This document shows, one piece after another, positions 7,333 to 14,505 of a DNA stretch of 15,804 nt. Within the stretch, counting starts at the first letter, position 1, and each line of letters begins with the position of its first letter. The position numbers and the translations under genes were made by a program. Location of the stretch: NCBI GenBank assembly GCA_002337215.1, contig DDFO01000008.1, forward strand, positions 56,769 to 72,572. The letters are read 5' to 3'. Below the pieces are notes generated by a model. The model saw nothing but the letters and a program-made list of their open reading frames with translations. It was not told the DNA's origin and searched no databases. This stretch comes from Phycisphaerales bacterium UBA1926. GTDB taxonomy: Bacteria; Planctomycetota; Phycisphaerae; Phycisphaerales; UBA1924.

Positions 7333-10011
7333 TTACGGGCAGCCGGCGGTGAAGTTGCTCACGAACAGGCCGATGTCGGCGAGGTCGTAGATGCCGTTGC
7401 CGTCGAGATCGGCGATGGGCTGCTGGGCGGTGAATCCTCCGACGAAGGCGCCGATGTCGCCCAGGTCGAGGACGCCGAAGGGCTCGACGAGGTCGGCGAC
7501 GTTGCAGCCGCCCGCGATGAGCGAGAGATCGTCGGCGTCGACATCACCGTCGTTGTCGAGGTCGCCCTCGCAGTAGGTGCTGCCGTTGCCGATGTTGCCG
7601 GCGATCAGCGCCGCGTCGTCGGCGTCGACGTCCCCGTCGAAATCGAGGTCGCCGAACTGCGATTCGAGGATCGAGAGGACGATGTCGCGGTCGGCCTCGT
7701 CAACAACGAGGTCGCCGTTCATGTCGGCCGAGAGATCCATGTTGACGGCCTGCTCGAGATCGCTCCAATCGCCGTAGTTGTCCTGGACGTACTGGATGTC
7801 CTCGCAGTCGATCACGCCGTCGGCGCCGACCGGGGCGTACCCCGGGGTGGTGCCGCCGGAGCCCGCGACGTCGGCGACCGAATCGCCGTTGTCGTAGGTG
7901 CCGTTGGCGAGGGTGGTGCCGAAGAAGTTGCCGCCGAACGCTTCATCGACGATGAAGAAGCCCTCGGCGCGGTTCAGGACGGGCTCGGCCGAGTCGCCCT
8001 CGGGCGAGACCAGCGCGAGGCCGTCGGCGGCGTAGCGCACGTCGGCCTTGTCGAAGTTGCCGTCGTTGTTGTGGTCGCCCAGGATCTCAAAGGAGGCGTC
8101 ACCCGAGCCGGTCCAGGCGGGTCCCCCGTTGCGGCTCATGTAGGCCGCGACCATGTTGTCGATGTCGTTGATTTCACGGAAGCCGTTGCCGTCGAAGTCG
8201 CCCGCGATCTTGTTGCGGGTGTTCAGCGCCGAGCTGTAGTTCACGGTCGAGCCGTTCTCGAGGACGTAGTGCGGGCCTGTGTTGCCGTCGGTGTAGGTCA
8301 CGCCGATGGTCCGGGCCGGGACGCGTCCGGCGGTGCCGAAGTTGAACGAATCGAGCAGCGGGTTGGCGAGCGCGTTGGACGGATCGTTGAGCGCGAAGTT
8401 CTGCACATTCTGGTTCAGGTCCCCGTTGGCAACGATCGCGATCGGCTGGGTGCCGTCGGCGTCGAAGTCGGCGGGGACGTTGTCCGGCGCCGCGGTCAGG
8501 AGGAACTGCTGGGCGAGGATCTCGCCGGGCATGAAGTCGGTCTCGAAGCCACCCGGGACCGCCACGAACGCGGCGATGGAGCGGCGGATGTTGTTCCAGT
8601 ACGCCGCCGCGGCCGGGTTGGCGGGGGCGGGGTTGCCGGCGAACGGGTTCGGGCCGGTCTCGGAGGGGTCCCAGCCCCAGCCGCCCAGGTCGGCGGAGGT
8701 GTTGCGGGGGTCGCCGCGGAAGGCGAGGGCGGCGGGGCCCGAAACGCTATAGCCGTTGGGGCCGCCGTCGATGACGTTCTCGATGGTCGGGCGGGCCGCG
8801 ACGGTGCCGCCCTTGATGTCCGAGATGATGGCGAGGCAGTCGAAGTCCTCGTCGGACAGGTACCCGTTGTTGATCAGCCGCTCGGCCCCGGTGTGGCCGA
8901 TGCCCAGGCGGGTGTTCTGAACGGTGGCGTCCATCCGGCTCGAGCCGCCCTTGTTGGAGGGCTGGTAGTCGGGGCCGACGCGGTCGTTGTCGCTGCTGGT
9001 GGTGCGGAGGCCGATGTTCTCGCCGCGACCGAACGACGGGTCGATGCCGATGCCGTTCATGAACGCGTTCCGGGTACCCGAGCCCGAGTCACGCGTGATC
9101 TTGGTGAGGTTCTCGCCGTTCGAGCGGCGGCCGGTGGCGGCGAGGTTCCGCAGATCGCTCATGGCGATCTCGTCCATGCCGACGCCGTAGTTGACGAGGG
9201 CCGCGACGGGGGCGACGGCGAGGGGGAAGTCGTACACGGTGGCACCGTCGGGGTTGCCGAGGTTCACGTTCAGGCGATCGAGGGGGCGGAGTTCGTTGCC
9301 GAAGTCAACGGGCTGGCCGCTCTTGTCCGTCGCGGGGCGGGGGTTGCCGCCGTACCCAGGGGCCGCGGGGGTGCGGAGCGGGCTGTTCTCGCCCGGGACG
9401 ATGCCGAACCAGCCGAGGGGCACGTCGGAAGCGGAGAAGTCCATGTGCAGGCCCGCGCCGCTGCCGTCGCCGGTGACGCCGGGCTCGAAGGTGCCGGGCA
9501 CCGCGAGGAACGGGGCGCCCGAACGGTTGACGGGGTTACCGATGCCCTGCAGGACACCGGCGGTGACGAGGTTGAGGCGGTTGTAGATCGCGTTGTCGGC
9601 GAACGAGGAGTTGCCCCGGTCGTCGTCGGTCAGGCCGTCCATGTCGGTGTCGAACTCATCCCCGTTCTGGTCGAACAGGAGGGAGAACGTGTCGAACTCG
9701 GCGATGCCGTTGCCCGACCCGGTGATGCGGTAGTGGAAGATCCACTGGGTGTCGTCGATACCCGCGCCGTTGCCGCAGTCGAAGGCGCCGCTGAGGCAGC
9801 CGCCGCCGCTCGGGGCGAGCTGGTCGGGGAAGAAACTGCCGAGCGAGCCCGCCCGTCCGTCCAGGTCGTAATCGATGAAGTCGTTGCTCGACGCGGCGCT
9901 GCGGAAGAAGTTCTCCTGCAGGGTCGCGCCCGAGCCGGTGATCAGAAGCGGGTCGGCCGAGGCCGCCGCGCCGCACGCCGCGACAAGAAGCATGATGGTC
10001 TTGGTCTTCAT
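7333..10011 (-). CDS. PstS-like substrate-binding protein fused to a long dockerin/EF-hand array
   Basis: An 892-residue exported protein. The signal peptide (1-19, ending AAASA) has no lipobox, unlike many PstS proteins. Residues 20-590 contain PstS-style signatures in order: ITGSGATLQENFF (24-36), RITGSGNGIAEFDTF (95-109), DFSASDVPLG (191-200), DFPLAVAPVAALVNYG (261-276) and KITRDSGSGTRNAFM (304-318). These are the places where the family binds its oxyanion. The region is much longer than a normal PstS (about 320) and holds inserts, including a calcium-loop-like stretch at 114-132. Residues 605-892 are an array of DxDxDG-type loops near 605, 646, 729, 763, 789 and 818. It ends in a Cys836-to-Cys891 domain with two DLGDIG/DLADIG repeats and a final Gly-Cys-Pro. 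The start has AAGGA 8 bases upstream. A phosphate or similar ligand is inferred, not shown. The gene is monocistronic, with terminators on both sides. Confidence 0.9.
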   Translation of the reverse strand: MKTKTIMLLVAACGAAASADPLLITGSGATLQENFFRSAASSNDFIDYDLDGRAGSLGSFFPDQLAPSGGGCLSGAFDCGNGAGIDDTQWIFHYRITGSGNGIAEFDTFSLLFDQNGDEFDTDMDGLTDDDRGNSSFADNAIYNRLNLVTAGVLQGIGNPVNRSGAPFLAVPGTFEPGVTGDGSGAGLHMDFSASDVPLGWFGIVPGENSPLRTPAAPGYGGNPRPATDKSGQPVDFGNELRPLDRLNVNLGNPDGATVYDFPLAVAPVAALVNYGVGMDEIAMSDLRNLAATGRRSNGENLTKITRDSGSGTRNAFMNGIGIDPSFGRGENIGLRTTSSDNDRVGPDYQPSNKGGSSRMDATVQNTRLGIGHTGAERLINNGYLSDEDFDCLAIISDIKGGTVAARPTIENVIDGGPNGYSVSGPAALAFRGDPRNTSADLGGWGWDPSETGPNPFAGNPAPANPAAAAYWNNIRRSIAAFVAVPGGFETDFMPGEILAQQFLLTAAPDNVPADFDADGTQPIAIVANGDLNQNVQNFALNDPSNALANPLLDSFNFGTAGRVPARTIGVTYTDGNTGPHYVLENGSTVNYSSALNTRNKIAGDFDGNGFREINDIDNMVAAYMSRNGGPAWTGSGDASFEILGDHNNDGNFDKADVRYAADGLALVSPEGDSAEPVLNRAEGFFIVDEAFGGNFFGTTLANGTYDNGDSVADVAGSGGTTPGYAPVGADGVIDCEDIQYVQDNYGDWSDLEQAVNMDLSADMNGDLVVDEADRDIVLSILESQFGDLDFDGDVDADDAALIAGNIGNGSTYCEGDLDNDGDVDADDLSLIAGGCNVADLVEPFGVLDLGDIGAFVGGFTAQQPIADLDGNGIYDLADIGLFVSNFTAGCP

Positions 10012-10048
10012 GGCTGGTTTCCTTCTGAGGTTTGGGATCGAACCGGAT

Positions 10049-10066
10049 GACTCGCGAGGCCGAGTC
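10049..10066 (-). repeat. Hairpin in the leader of the PstS-like gene
   Basis: GACTCG (10049-10054) and CGAGTC (10061-10066) form a perfect 6-bp inverted repeat with a 6-base loop. It lies about 38-55 bases upstream of the ATG at 10011. It is either a small leader stem or a regulator site, and nothing in the sequence decides between them. Confidence 0.35.
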
Positions 10067-10152
10067 GATACAGCGATCGCGCCCGCGGAGAGGTCCCCTC
10101 CCCCGCGCCGATCTCTCTTCGATGCTCCTCCGTCCCGTTGACGGGGAAATAA

Positions 10153-10180
10153 AGCGGGCCCCGCTTCCGCGGAGCCCGCT
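10153..10180 (-). terminator. Rho-independent terminator of the H-X9-DG pseudopilin-like gene
   Basis: A 12-bp stem (10153-10164 with 10169-10180) closes a 4-base loop and is followed on the minus strand by TTTATTTCCC. One pair is G-U in the minus-strand RNA but would be C-A in the plus-strand RNA, so the structure fits minus-strand use. It starts about 10 bases after the stop codon and isolates this gene from the PstS-like gene downstream. Confidence 0.9.
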
Positions 10181-10190
10181 CCAGAGTTGG

Positions 10191-11288
10191 TCAGCCGTCG
10201 ATCCCGAGTTGCTCGAGCTCCTGGCGGGTGAAGACCGCGGTGTTTTGTGAGCCGCTCGATCCGAACTGATCGAGTGCCGGCGTGAGGCTGTAGAAACGGT
10301 CACCCCACATCGCGTCCTCCATCGTCTCCTCGAGCGTGAGGAGCTCGACGTGGCCGTCGACGAACGAGAAGTTGCTCCGGCCTTTGTGGGCCCGCGAGAC
10401 GAGGTTGATGTTCTTCCCGTCGTCAGTGATGAGTCCCACACCCTCGCGCTGCAGGCGCTCGTCGTCCCAGATCTCGTTGGTCCGCCGATACTGGAACGCA
10501 CGGCGCGGGTAGTTCACGTTGCCGGCGTCGTAGACACTCAGGCCCTCGCCGCCGAAGGGCACGAACGGAACGAGCGGGCGGTGGGCCTTGCTCTCGACGC
10601 CCGCGTCATCGATGTTCGTCGCGTCGGAGACCGACCGCCACTCGGCGATGTCCTCCATCTCGGTCGCGAGGATCGTGTTGGATGCACCCCTGATCCGATC
10701 GACCGACACGAGAACGTTCTCGCGGGGCTTGCCCTCATCGCGGGCGTTGAACTTGTTGCGGGGCATGATGGCGGCGTTCACCGTGAACGCGATCCGGGGG
10801 ACCTGACGATCGGTGATCAGGGTCGGGTTGTCCGCCTGCCACTCTTCCTGGTCGTTCGGATCGTTGGGATCGTCGTAGGTCCGCGGCGCGCCGTTGTTGG
10901 TTGTTTTGGGGCTCTCGAACGCGTCTTCAGGAACAGCGCCGTCGTACAGGAAGTACGACCAGTGGGCGTACCCGTTGTTCTCGACACCGCTGTCGACCGT
11001 GAAGCCCTGATCCTGCATCGACCAGGCGAGGCCGGTGGGCGTGCTCGGGTACGTGTACGCCGGGGGAACGAAGTCCCGGTTCACAGACCCGTAGACCGAA
11101 ACACCCTGCGAGATGTTGCGGGCGTTCGCCCCGGCCTTGAGCGCCTGGGCCGAACCGCGAGCCGCGCCGAGCGCCGGAAGCAGAATGCCGATCAGCAGTG
11201 CGATGATGGCGATGACAACGAGCAACTCGATGAGCGTGAAGCCGTTGTCGGAGCGTGCGTCGGAACGCCGCGCGTGAACAGTGGTCAT
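10191..11288 (-). CDS. Prepilin-type cleavage/methylation protein with H-X9-DG motif
   Basis: A 365-residue pseudopilin-like protein of the planctomycete type. Its class III signal has Gly16/Phe17 at the cleavage site, Glu21 at mature +5, and the helix [20 protein letters not shown]. The C-terminal part has a perfect H-X9-DG signature (His301, Asp311, Gly312), the hallmark of the prepilin-type processing-associated family seen in planctomycetes. ATG 11288 is preferred over the in-frame ATG at 11300: GGAG lies 6 bases before 11288, and that site overlaps the upstream ATG. The middle (about 60-295) is a globular domain with an acidic PNDPNDQEE stretch at 141-149. These proteins should be inserted in the inner membrane, cut by a prepilin peptidase and assembled or exported. 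It lies upstream of the PstS-like gene on the same strand, but a strong terminator stands between them. Confidence 0.92.
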   Translation of the reverse strand: MTTVHARRSDARSDNGFTLIELLVVIAIIALLIGILLPALGAARGSAQALKAGANARNISQGVSVYGSVNRDFVPPAYTYPSTPTGLAWSMQDQGFTVDSGVENNGYAHWSYFLYDGAVPEDAFESPKTTNNGAPRTYDDPNDPNDQEEWQADNPTLITDRQVPRIAFTVNAAIMPRNKFNARDEGKPRENVLVSVDRIRGASNTILATEMEDIAEWRSVSDATNIDDAGVESKAHRPLVPFVPFGGEGLSVYDAGNVNYPRRAFQYRRTNEIWDDERLQREGVGLITDDGKNINLVSRAHKGRSNFSFVDGHVELLTLEETMEDAMWGDRFYSLTPALDQFGSSGSQNTAVFTRQELEQLGIDG

Positions 11289-11292
11289 TTGT

Positions 11293-11298
11293 ATCTCC
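11293..11298 (-). promoter_or_regulatory. Ribosome site that selects ATG 11288
   Basis: On the minus strand the string ATGGAGATACAAATG shows GGAG 6 bases before the second ATG, while nothing purine-rich precedes the first. The first ATG is therefore part of the ribosome site rather than the start. Confidence 0.65.
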
Positions 11299-11316
11299 AT
11301 GCAATGGCCAAAGTGG

Positions 11317-11331
11317 TGACAGCCTTGTCAA
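11317..11331 (-). promoter_or_regulatory. Inverted repeat overlapping a TTGACA hexamer upstream of the H-X9-DG gene
   Basis: TGACA-GCCT-TGTCA (11317-11330) is a perfect 5-bp dyad. On the minus strand it overlaps TTGACA (11331-11326), a consensus -35 hexamer. No good -10 hexamer stands at the right spacing, so promoter use is uncertain. Confidence 0.3.
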
Positions 11332-11670
11332 GCCGAGGACAAGTATCCGGCACCGGCTGCGCGAAGTCGGTTCGGAGAGCGCTCAGCATTCGCGAAGATT
11401 GCACGAAGGCCCGCTAAGGAACGATGAGGACAATATAAATGAGTTCTAATTGTTTATCTATTCGGTGCTTACAGGCACTGTGAGCGGAGACCCGATCGGT
11501 GCCCGGGTCGCCCAGATGTGGATTGCCCGACCCGTTCGCGAAGAACGACCGGCACAAATCGACAGCATCGTCCGACCGGTGATCGAACAAGACCACGGCG
11601 TGCACGCTCGAAACCACAATCGGGCCCTCGAATACAGCAAGTCGACGGACGCCGTGGGTCACCCGGTCCG
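11332..11670. other. Intergenic stretch with no supported gene
   Basis: This is part of the gap between the H-X9-DG gene start and the terminator of the DUF4198 gene. It holds an AT-rich patch at about 11430-11463 that stands out from the surroundings and could contain a minus-strand promoter (TATATT is readable on that strand). Reading frames here have no ribosome site, and the longest overlap the neighbouring terminator. Confidence 0.5.
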
Positions 11671-11676
11671 CGAAAA

Positions 11677-11701
11677 ACCGATCGGCCTCGCGCCGATCGG
11701 T
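11677..11701 (-). terminator. Rho-independent terminator of the DUF4198 gene
   Basis: A perfect 9-bp stem ACCGATCGG/CCGATCGGT (11677-11685 with 11693-11701) closes a 7-base loop. It is followed on the minus strand by TTTTCG. It lies 47 bases after the stop at 11749. Confidence 0.88.
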
Positions 11702-11748
11702 CCCGTTGCCGCGCTTGCGCGAGCGTCGTGCGGTTGTTCGATCCTCGC

Positions 11749-12555
11749 TCAACGACCAACACGGAAGACGTTGGACGCCCACAGGCTCTCCCATTCGGGG
11801 GCCTGCTTCTGGTGTACGGACTCTTCGAGAGCCTGACTCTGAGGAATTCGTCGCATCCAGAGGCTGGTGAGCATCGTCGTGCCGGTCTGGGCGGCCTCGA
11901 ACGCAACAACACCGTCAGCGTCCGAGCGCGCCTCCTGGAGCGTGCGCGGATCGGATTGACTCGCAAGGACGACCCGAGCGCCCTCGAAAGGGCGTCCATC
12001 CAGTAGGACGCGGGCGACAACCCGCTTTTCACGCGCATCGAGGATCTGGATCTCGAACGGGAGACCGACGATCCGGTCGTTGACGTCGCCGGCTCCTCCG
12101 CCACCCGAGCCGAGCACGGCCTTCGCGCACCGCATATACCGCTCCACCCCAGGGCGATCGGTCTCGCCTCGCGATGCGCGTTCGCGGATGACGTGCCCGA
12201 GCCGTTCTTCACGCAGGTACTCGTTGAACCGGTCCGCGGGCAACTCGTTGCGCATCCACGCGGATTCGTAGACCACGATCGCCGATCCCCGATGCGCTGT
12301 CTTGCCGTACGACCGCGCCGAGCCCGCCAGCCCCGGGACGGGTACGGCGGGGTGATCGGCCGAAACGATCTCGAATCTTTCGAACGTGTTCGGCCTTGGC
12401 ACAGCATGCCCCTCGAACCGTTCGCCGTGCATCAGTTTGATGCCGAACGCAGAGCCTGGCGTGGGCGCAAGCGTCGAGGGCTGCACCCAGAACTCGTGAG
12501 CACTCGCGCAGAACCCGACAACACAGAAAGCAAGCATGAACGCGGTGATTCGCAT
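11749..12555 (-). CDS. DUF4198 domain-containing exported protein
   Basis: A 268-residue protein of the DUF4198 family, which is loosely related to periplasmic components near metal transport (NikM-like). The signal peptide (MRITAFMLAFCVVGFCASA, 1-19) is followed by HEFWVQPS. This is the typical family opening, and it would place a His at the mature N-terminus. Family-like segments follow: KLMHGERFEGH (40-50), FNEYLREERLGHVIRERASR (110-129), ERYMRCAKAVL (138-148), and a late beta-domain with LLDGRPFEGARVVL (184-197) and SDADGVVAFEA (211-221), shaped like a carboxypeptidase-regulatory or Ig fold. ATG 12555 has GAGGGG about 7 bases upstream and gives a clean signal peptide. ATG 12573 would add six residues and has no clear site. 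It is followed by its own terminator. The role is unknown; metal handling is a family-based guess. Confidence 0.88.
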   Translation of the reverse strand: MRITAFMLAFCVVGFCASAHEFWVQPSTLAPTPGSAFGIKLMHGERFEGHAVPRPNTFERFEIVSADHPAVPVPGLAGSARSYGKTAHRGSAIVVYESAWMRNELPADRFNEYLREERLGHVIRERASRGETDRPGVERYMRCAKAVLGSGGGGAGDVNDRIVGLPFEIQILDAREKRVVARVLLDGRPFEGARVVLASQSDPRTLQEARSDADGVVAFEAAQTGTTMLTSLWMRRIPQSQALEESVHQKQAPEWESLWASNVFRVGR

Positions 12556-12650
12556 CAGAATACCCCTCGGCATGTGGAACCCCAGCGGAGCTCGCAAGAC
12601 CAGTGGAGCCCCGGTGGACGACGGACGGAACAGAAGCATGGATGAAACAC

Positions 12651-12674
12651 GGACCCGACCCTTCGGCCGGGCCC
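12651..12674 (-). terminator. Probable terminator of the DUF4331 gene
   Basis: A 10-bp stem (12651-12660 with 12665-12674) closes a 4-base loop. Two of the pairs are G-U in the minus-strand RNA and would be mismatched in the plus-strand RNA. The tail is GTGTTTCATC, a weak U-tract. It lies about 70 bases after the stop at 12744, and readthrough to the DUF4198 gene is possible. Confidence 0.6.
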
Positions 12675-12743
12675 ATGTGCCAGAGAGAGTTCGAGAGAGA
12701 ATCCGAGTCGTTTCGACCGCTCCCCCATCGGCGTGACGTCGGA

Positions 12744-14288
12744 TCAGTCGGACGAACCCAGGAACGCCTCGATGAACGCCGTGATGTCGGCAAGGTCGAA
12801 GATGCCGTCGCGGTTCACGTCGGCGACCTCGGCGTCCGTCAGCGGGCCGTCCTTGCGGTTGAACGTGCCGGAGCTCGGCGTCGCCGCGTAGGGAAACACC
12901 CCGTGGTACGCCACGTCGTTCCCGGGAACATTGTCGCCAACGACCGTGATCTCGCTGTAGGAAGGCCCGCTCGCGACGGCGGTGAGCGCGATATCGATCA
13001 CGTCGTCGCCGAACCGCCGGCCGTTGGGCCAACCGCTGCTCACGCCGCCCGTCGTGTCGCCCCCCACGAAGCCGAACCGGCTGAACCCCGGCTCGCTCTC
13101 CAGCGTCACAGGCCCCGTCGTCGTCGAGACCCGGATCACGTCCGGGATGAACACCGCGGCAAGATCCGCCCGACCCGAGGTCTGGAAATCGGTCCCGTAC
13201 ACGAAGTTGATCAGGCCCGCGATCTCGGGGTTCTCCGCGTAGGACGCGAATTGCTGGTCATCGACCGGGCTCGAGCGGTTGTAGTTGTCCTTGTCGGCCA
13301 GCGCGACCAGCACCTCGTTGAACAGCGGGTTCGCCATCCGGTTGACCTGGACCCAGTCGCCCGCGTCGGCGGCGCCGCTCGCGTCGCGGGTTGTGACCTC
13401 GCGACGGCTCACCGATGCGTAGACACCCACGCCGGTCTGCGGGCCAAAGAACGCGTCGTTGTACGTCCGCTCGATCAGCGTATCGAGCGGGACCTGCACC
13501 GCGAACGTCAGCACGTTGAAGCCCTTGAACCCGTCGACGCCGTTCCCGTCCTGGCCCAGCCCGTCGGCGAGCGAACCGTTGTTGTCGAGGATCCGGCTGT
13601 TGAGCAGGTCGAACGTCCCGGGGACATCGCCGAAGAACGAGTCCTCCCTCGGCCCGGCGAAGAACACCTCGCCGCCGGCGGTCGGCATGATCGCCTGCTG
13701 TGTGTAGGCGTCGAGGTCCTCGACCGCCATCGCTCCGGAGACCGCCCGGCCGGCTTCATCGTTGTACAGAGGCGTCACGTTCGCGCCCACGTTCGGGGGC
13801 GCGACAAACGCGTCGTCAACGATCTGCACCGACTCGCCCGCCGCGGTCGCGACCACGTCGTAAAACTGCGTGAAGTTCTGCCTCGCGTCGCCGATCTGCA
13901 GAATCGGTCCCGCCTCGGTTCCCAGCCCGTTCGAGAGGATCGTCTGCAGGTTCTTGTAATTCTCGTCCACGCCGGAGAACCGGAAGTCGTACCGCCTGGT
14001 CTCGGCGCCCGACTCGGGATCGGTGATGTGGATCGAGTAGAGCGCCGCGGGGTCGAACCGTTCGTAGTGCGGCCCATCGCCAGGCTCGGAGAACGGCCTG
14101 ACGTTCACGACAACGTTCAGCACCTCGACGCCCGGATTGCCGTACATGTTGCCGATGAACGCGTACACGTCCGTCAGGTTGGCCTGCGGATCAAGCTTGA
14201 TGCTCGGCGCGTCGTTGTGGCTCGACGCGAGCGCCGACGCCGTCAGGCTCGCGACGATCATCGCGACGGGAGTGATGCGGAGGTTCAT
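12744..14288 (-). CDS. DUF4331 domain-containing secreted protein with one dockerin-like repeat
   Basis: A 514-residue exported protein. The signal peptide (1-21, ending ALA) leads into SSHNDAPSIKLDPQ and NLTDVYAF (22-44), the characteristic start of DUF4331. Further family marks are WVQVNRMANPLFNEVL (312-327) and GWPNGRRFGDDVIDIAL (419-435). The family is extracellular and of unknown biochemical function; members often sit near ECF sigma factors and TPR proteins. The C-terminus (about 488-511) carries one EF-hand or dockerin-like loop, DVNRDGIFDLADITAFIEAF, followed by a short GSSD tail. It resembles one half of the double domain seen in the two dockerin-like proteins at 5381 and 7333 but has no flanking Cys. 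The start has AAGGA 7 bases upstream. A strong candidate for surface attachment through the C-terminal repeat. Confidence 0.93.
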   Translation of the reverse strand: MNLRITPVAMIVASLTASALASSHNDAPSIKLDPQANLTDVYAFIGNMYGNPGVEVLNVVVNVRPFSEPGDGPHYERFDPAALYSIHITDPESGAETRRYDFRFSGVDENYKNLQTILSNGLGTEAGPILQIGDARQNFTQFYDVVATAAGESVQIVDDAFVAPPNVGANVTPLYNDEAGRAVSGAMAVEDLDAYTQQAIMPTAGGEVFFAGPREDSFFGDVPGTFDLLNSRILDNNGSLADGLGQDGNGVDGFKGFNVLTFAVQVPLDTLIERTYNDAFFGPQTGVGVYASVSRREVTTRDASGAADAGDWVQVNRMANPLFNEVLVALADKDNYNRSSPVDDQQFASYAENPEIAGLINFVYGTDFQTSGRADLAAVFIPDVIRVSTTTGPVTLESEPGFSRFGFVGGDTTGGVSSGWPNGRRFGDDVIDIALTAVASGPSYSEITVVGDNVPGNDVAYHGVFPYAATPSSGTFNRKDGPLTDAEVADVNRDGIFDLADITAFIEAFLGSSD

Positions 14289-14423
14289 GGTCCATTCCTT
14301 CTGTGTGCCGGAGATCGAGCGGCCCGGGAATCGCCGCGCGGACCGACCGCGCCGCGTGCCCCGGCACGCCGATCCGAGTTTGAGAATCTGGGAAACCCGT
14401 CGAGGCCCGCTGAGGCCCCGACG

Positions 14424-14478
14424 GACGCGTCGAGGGGTTGACGCGTCTCTCCCCTCCCCAGCCCGGTGGAGTCCGGGC
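14424..14478 (-). terminator. Possible weak terminator hairpins after the DUF4394 gene
   Basis: GCCCGG/CCGGGC (14461-14466 with 14473-14478) lies 28 bases after the DUF4394 stop. A second stem uses two copies of the self-complementary GACGCGTC (14424-14431 and 14440-14447). Neither is followed by a U-tract on the minus strand, so intrinsic termination is doubtful, and transcription may continue into the DUF4331 gene. Confidence 0.35.
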
Positions 14479-14505
14479 CTCGGAGGAATCGCATGGAATC
14501 AGGAA

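Noticed and set aside
7291..10050. A 919-codon open frame on the plus strand
   Set aside because: It is exactly antisense to the PstS-like gene. Its product is a low-complexity run of Val, Ala, Gly, Asp and Arg, as expected from the complement of GC-rich coding DNA, and it has no ribosome site.
10350..11417. A 355-codon open frame on the plus strand
   Set aside because: It is antisense to the H-X9-DG pseudopilin-like gene and is a shadow by composition.
11414..11794. A 126-codon minus-strand frame in the gap before the DUF4198 gene
   Set aside because: It overlaps the end of the DUF4198 gene and its terminator, and has no ribosome site or family resemblance.
12556..13032. Extension of the DUF4198 gene to an upstream start at 13032
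   Set aside because: The extra 159 residues are an Arg-rich shadow of the DUF4331 gene. The signal peptide begins at 12555.
12603..14441. A 612-codon open frame on the plus strand
   Set aside because: It is antisense to the DUF4331 gene, whose motifs are clear.
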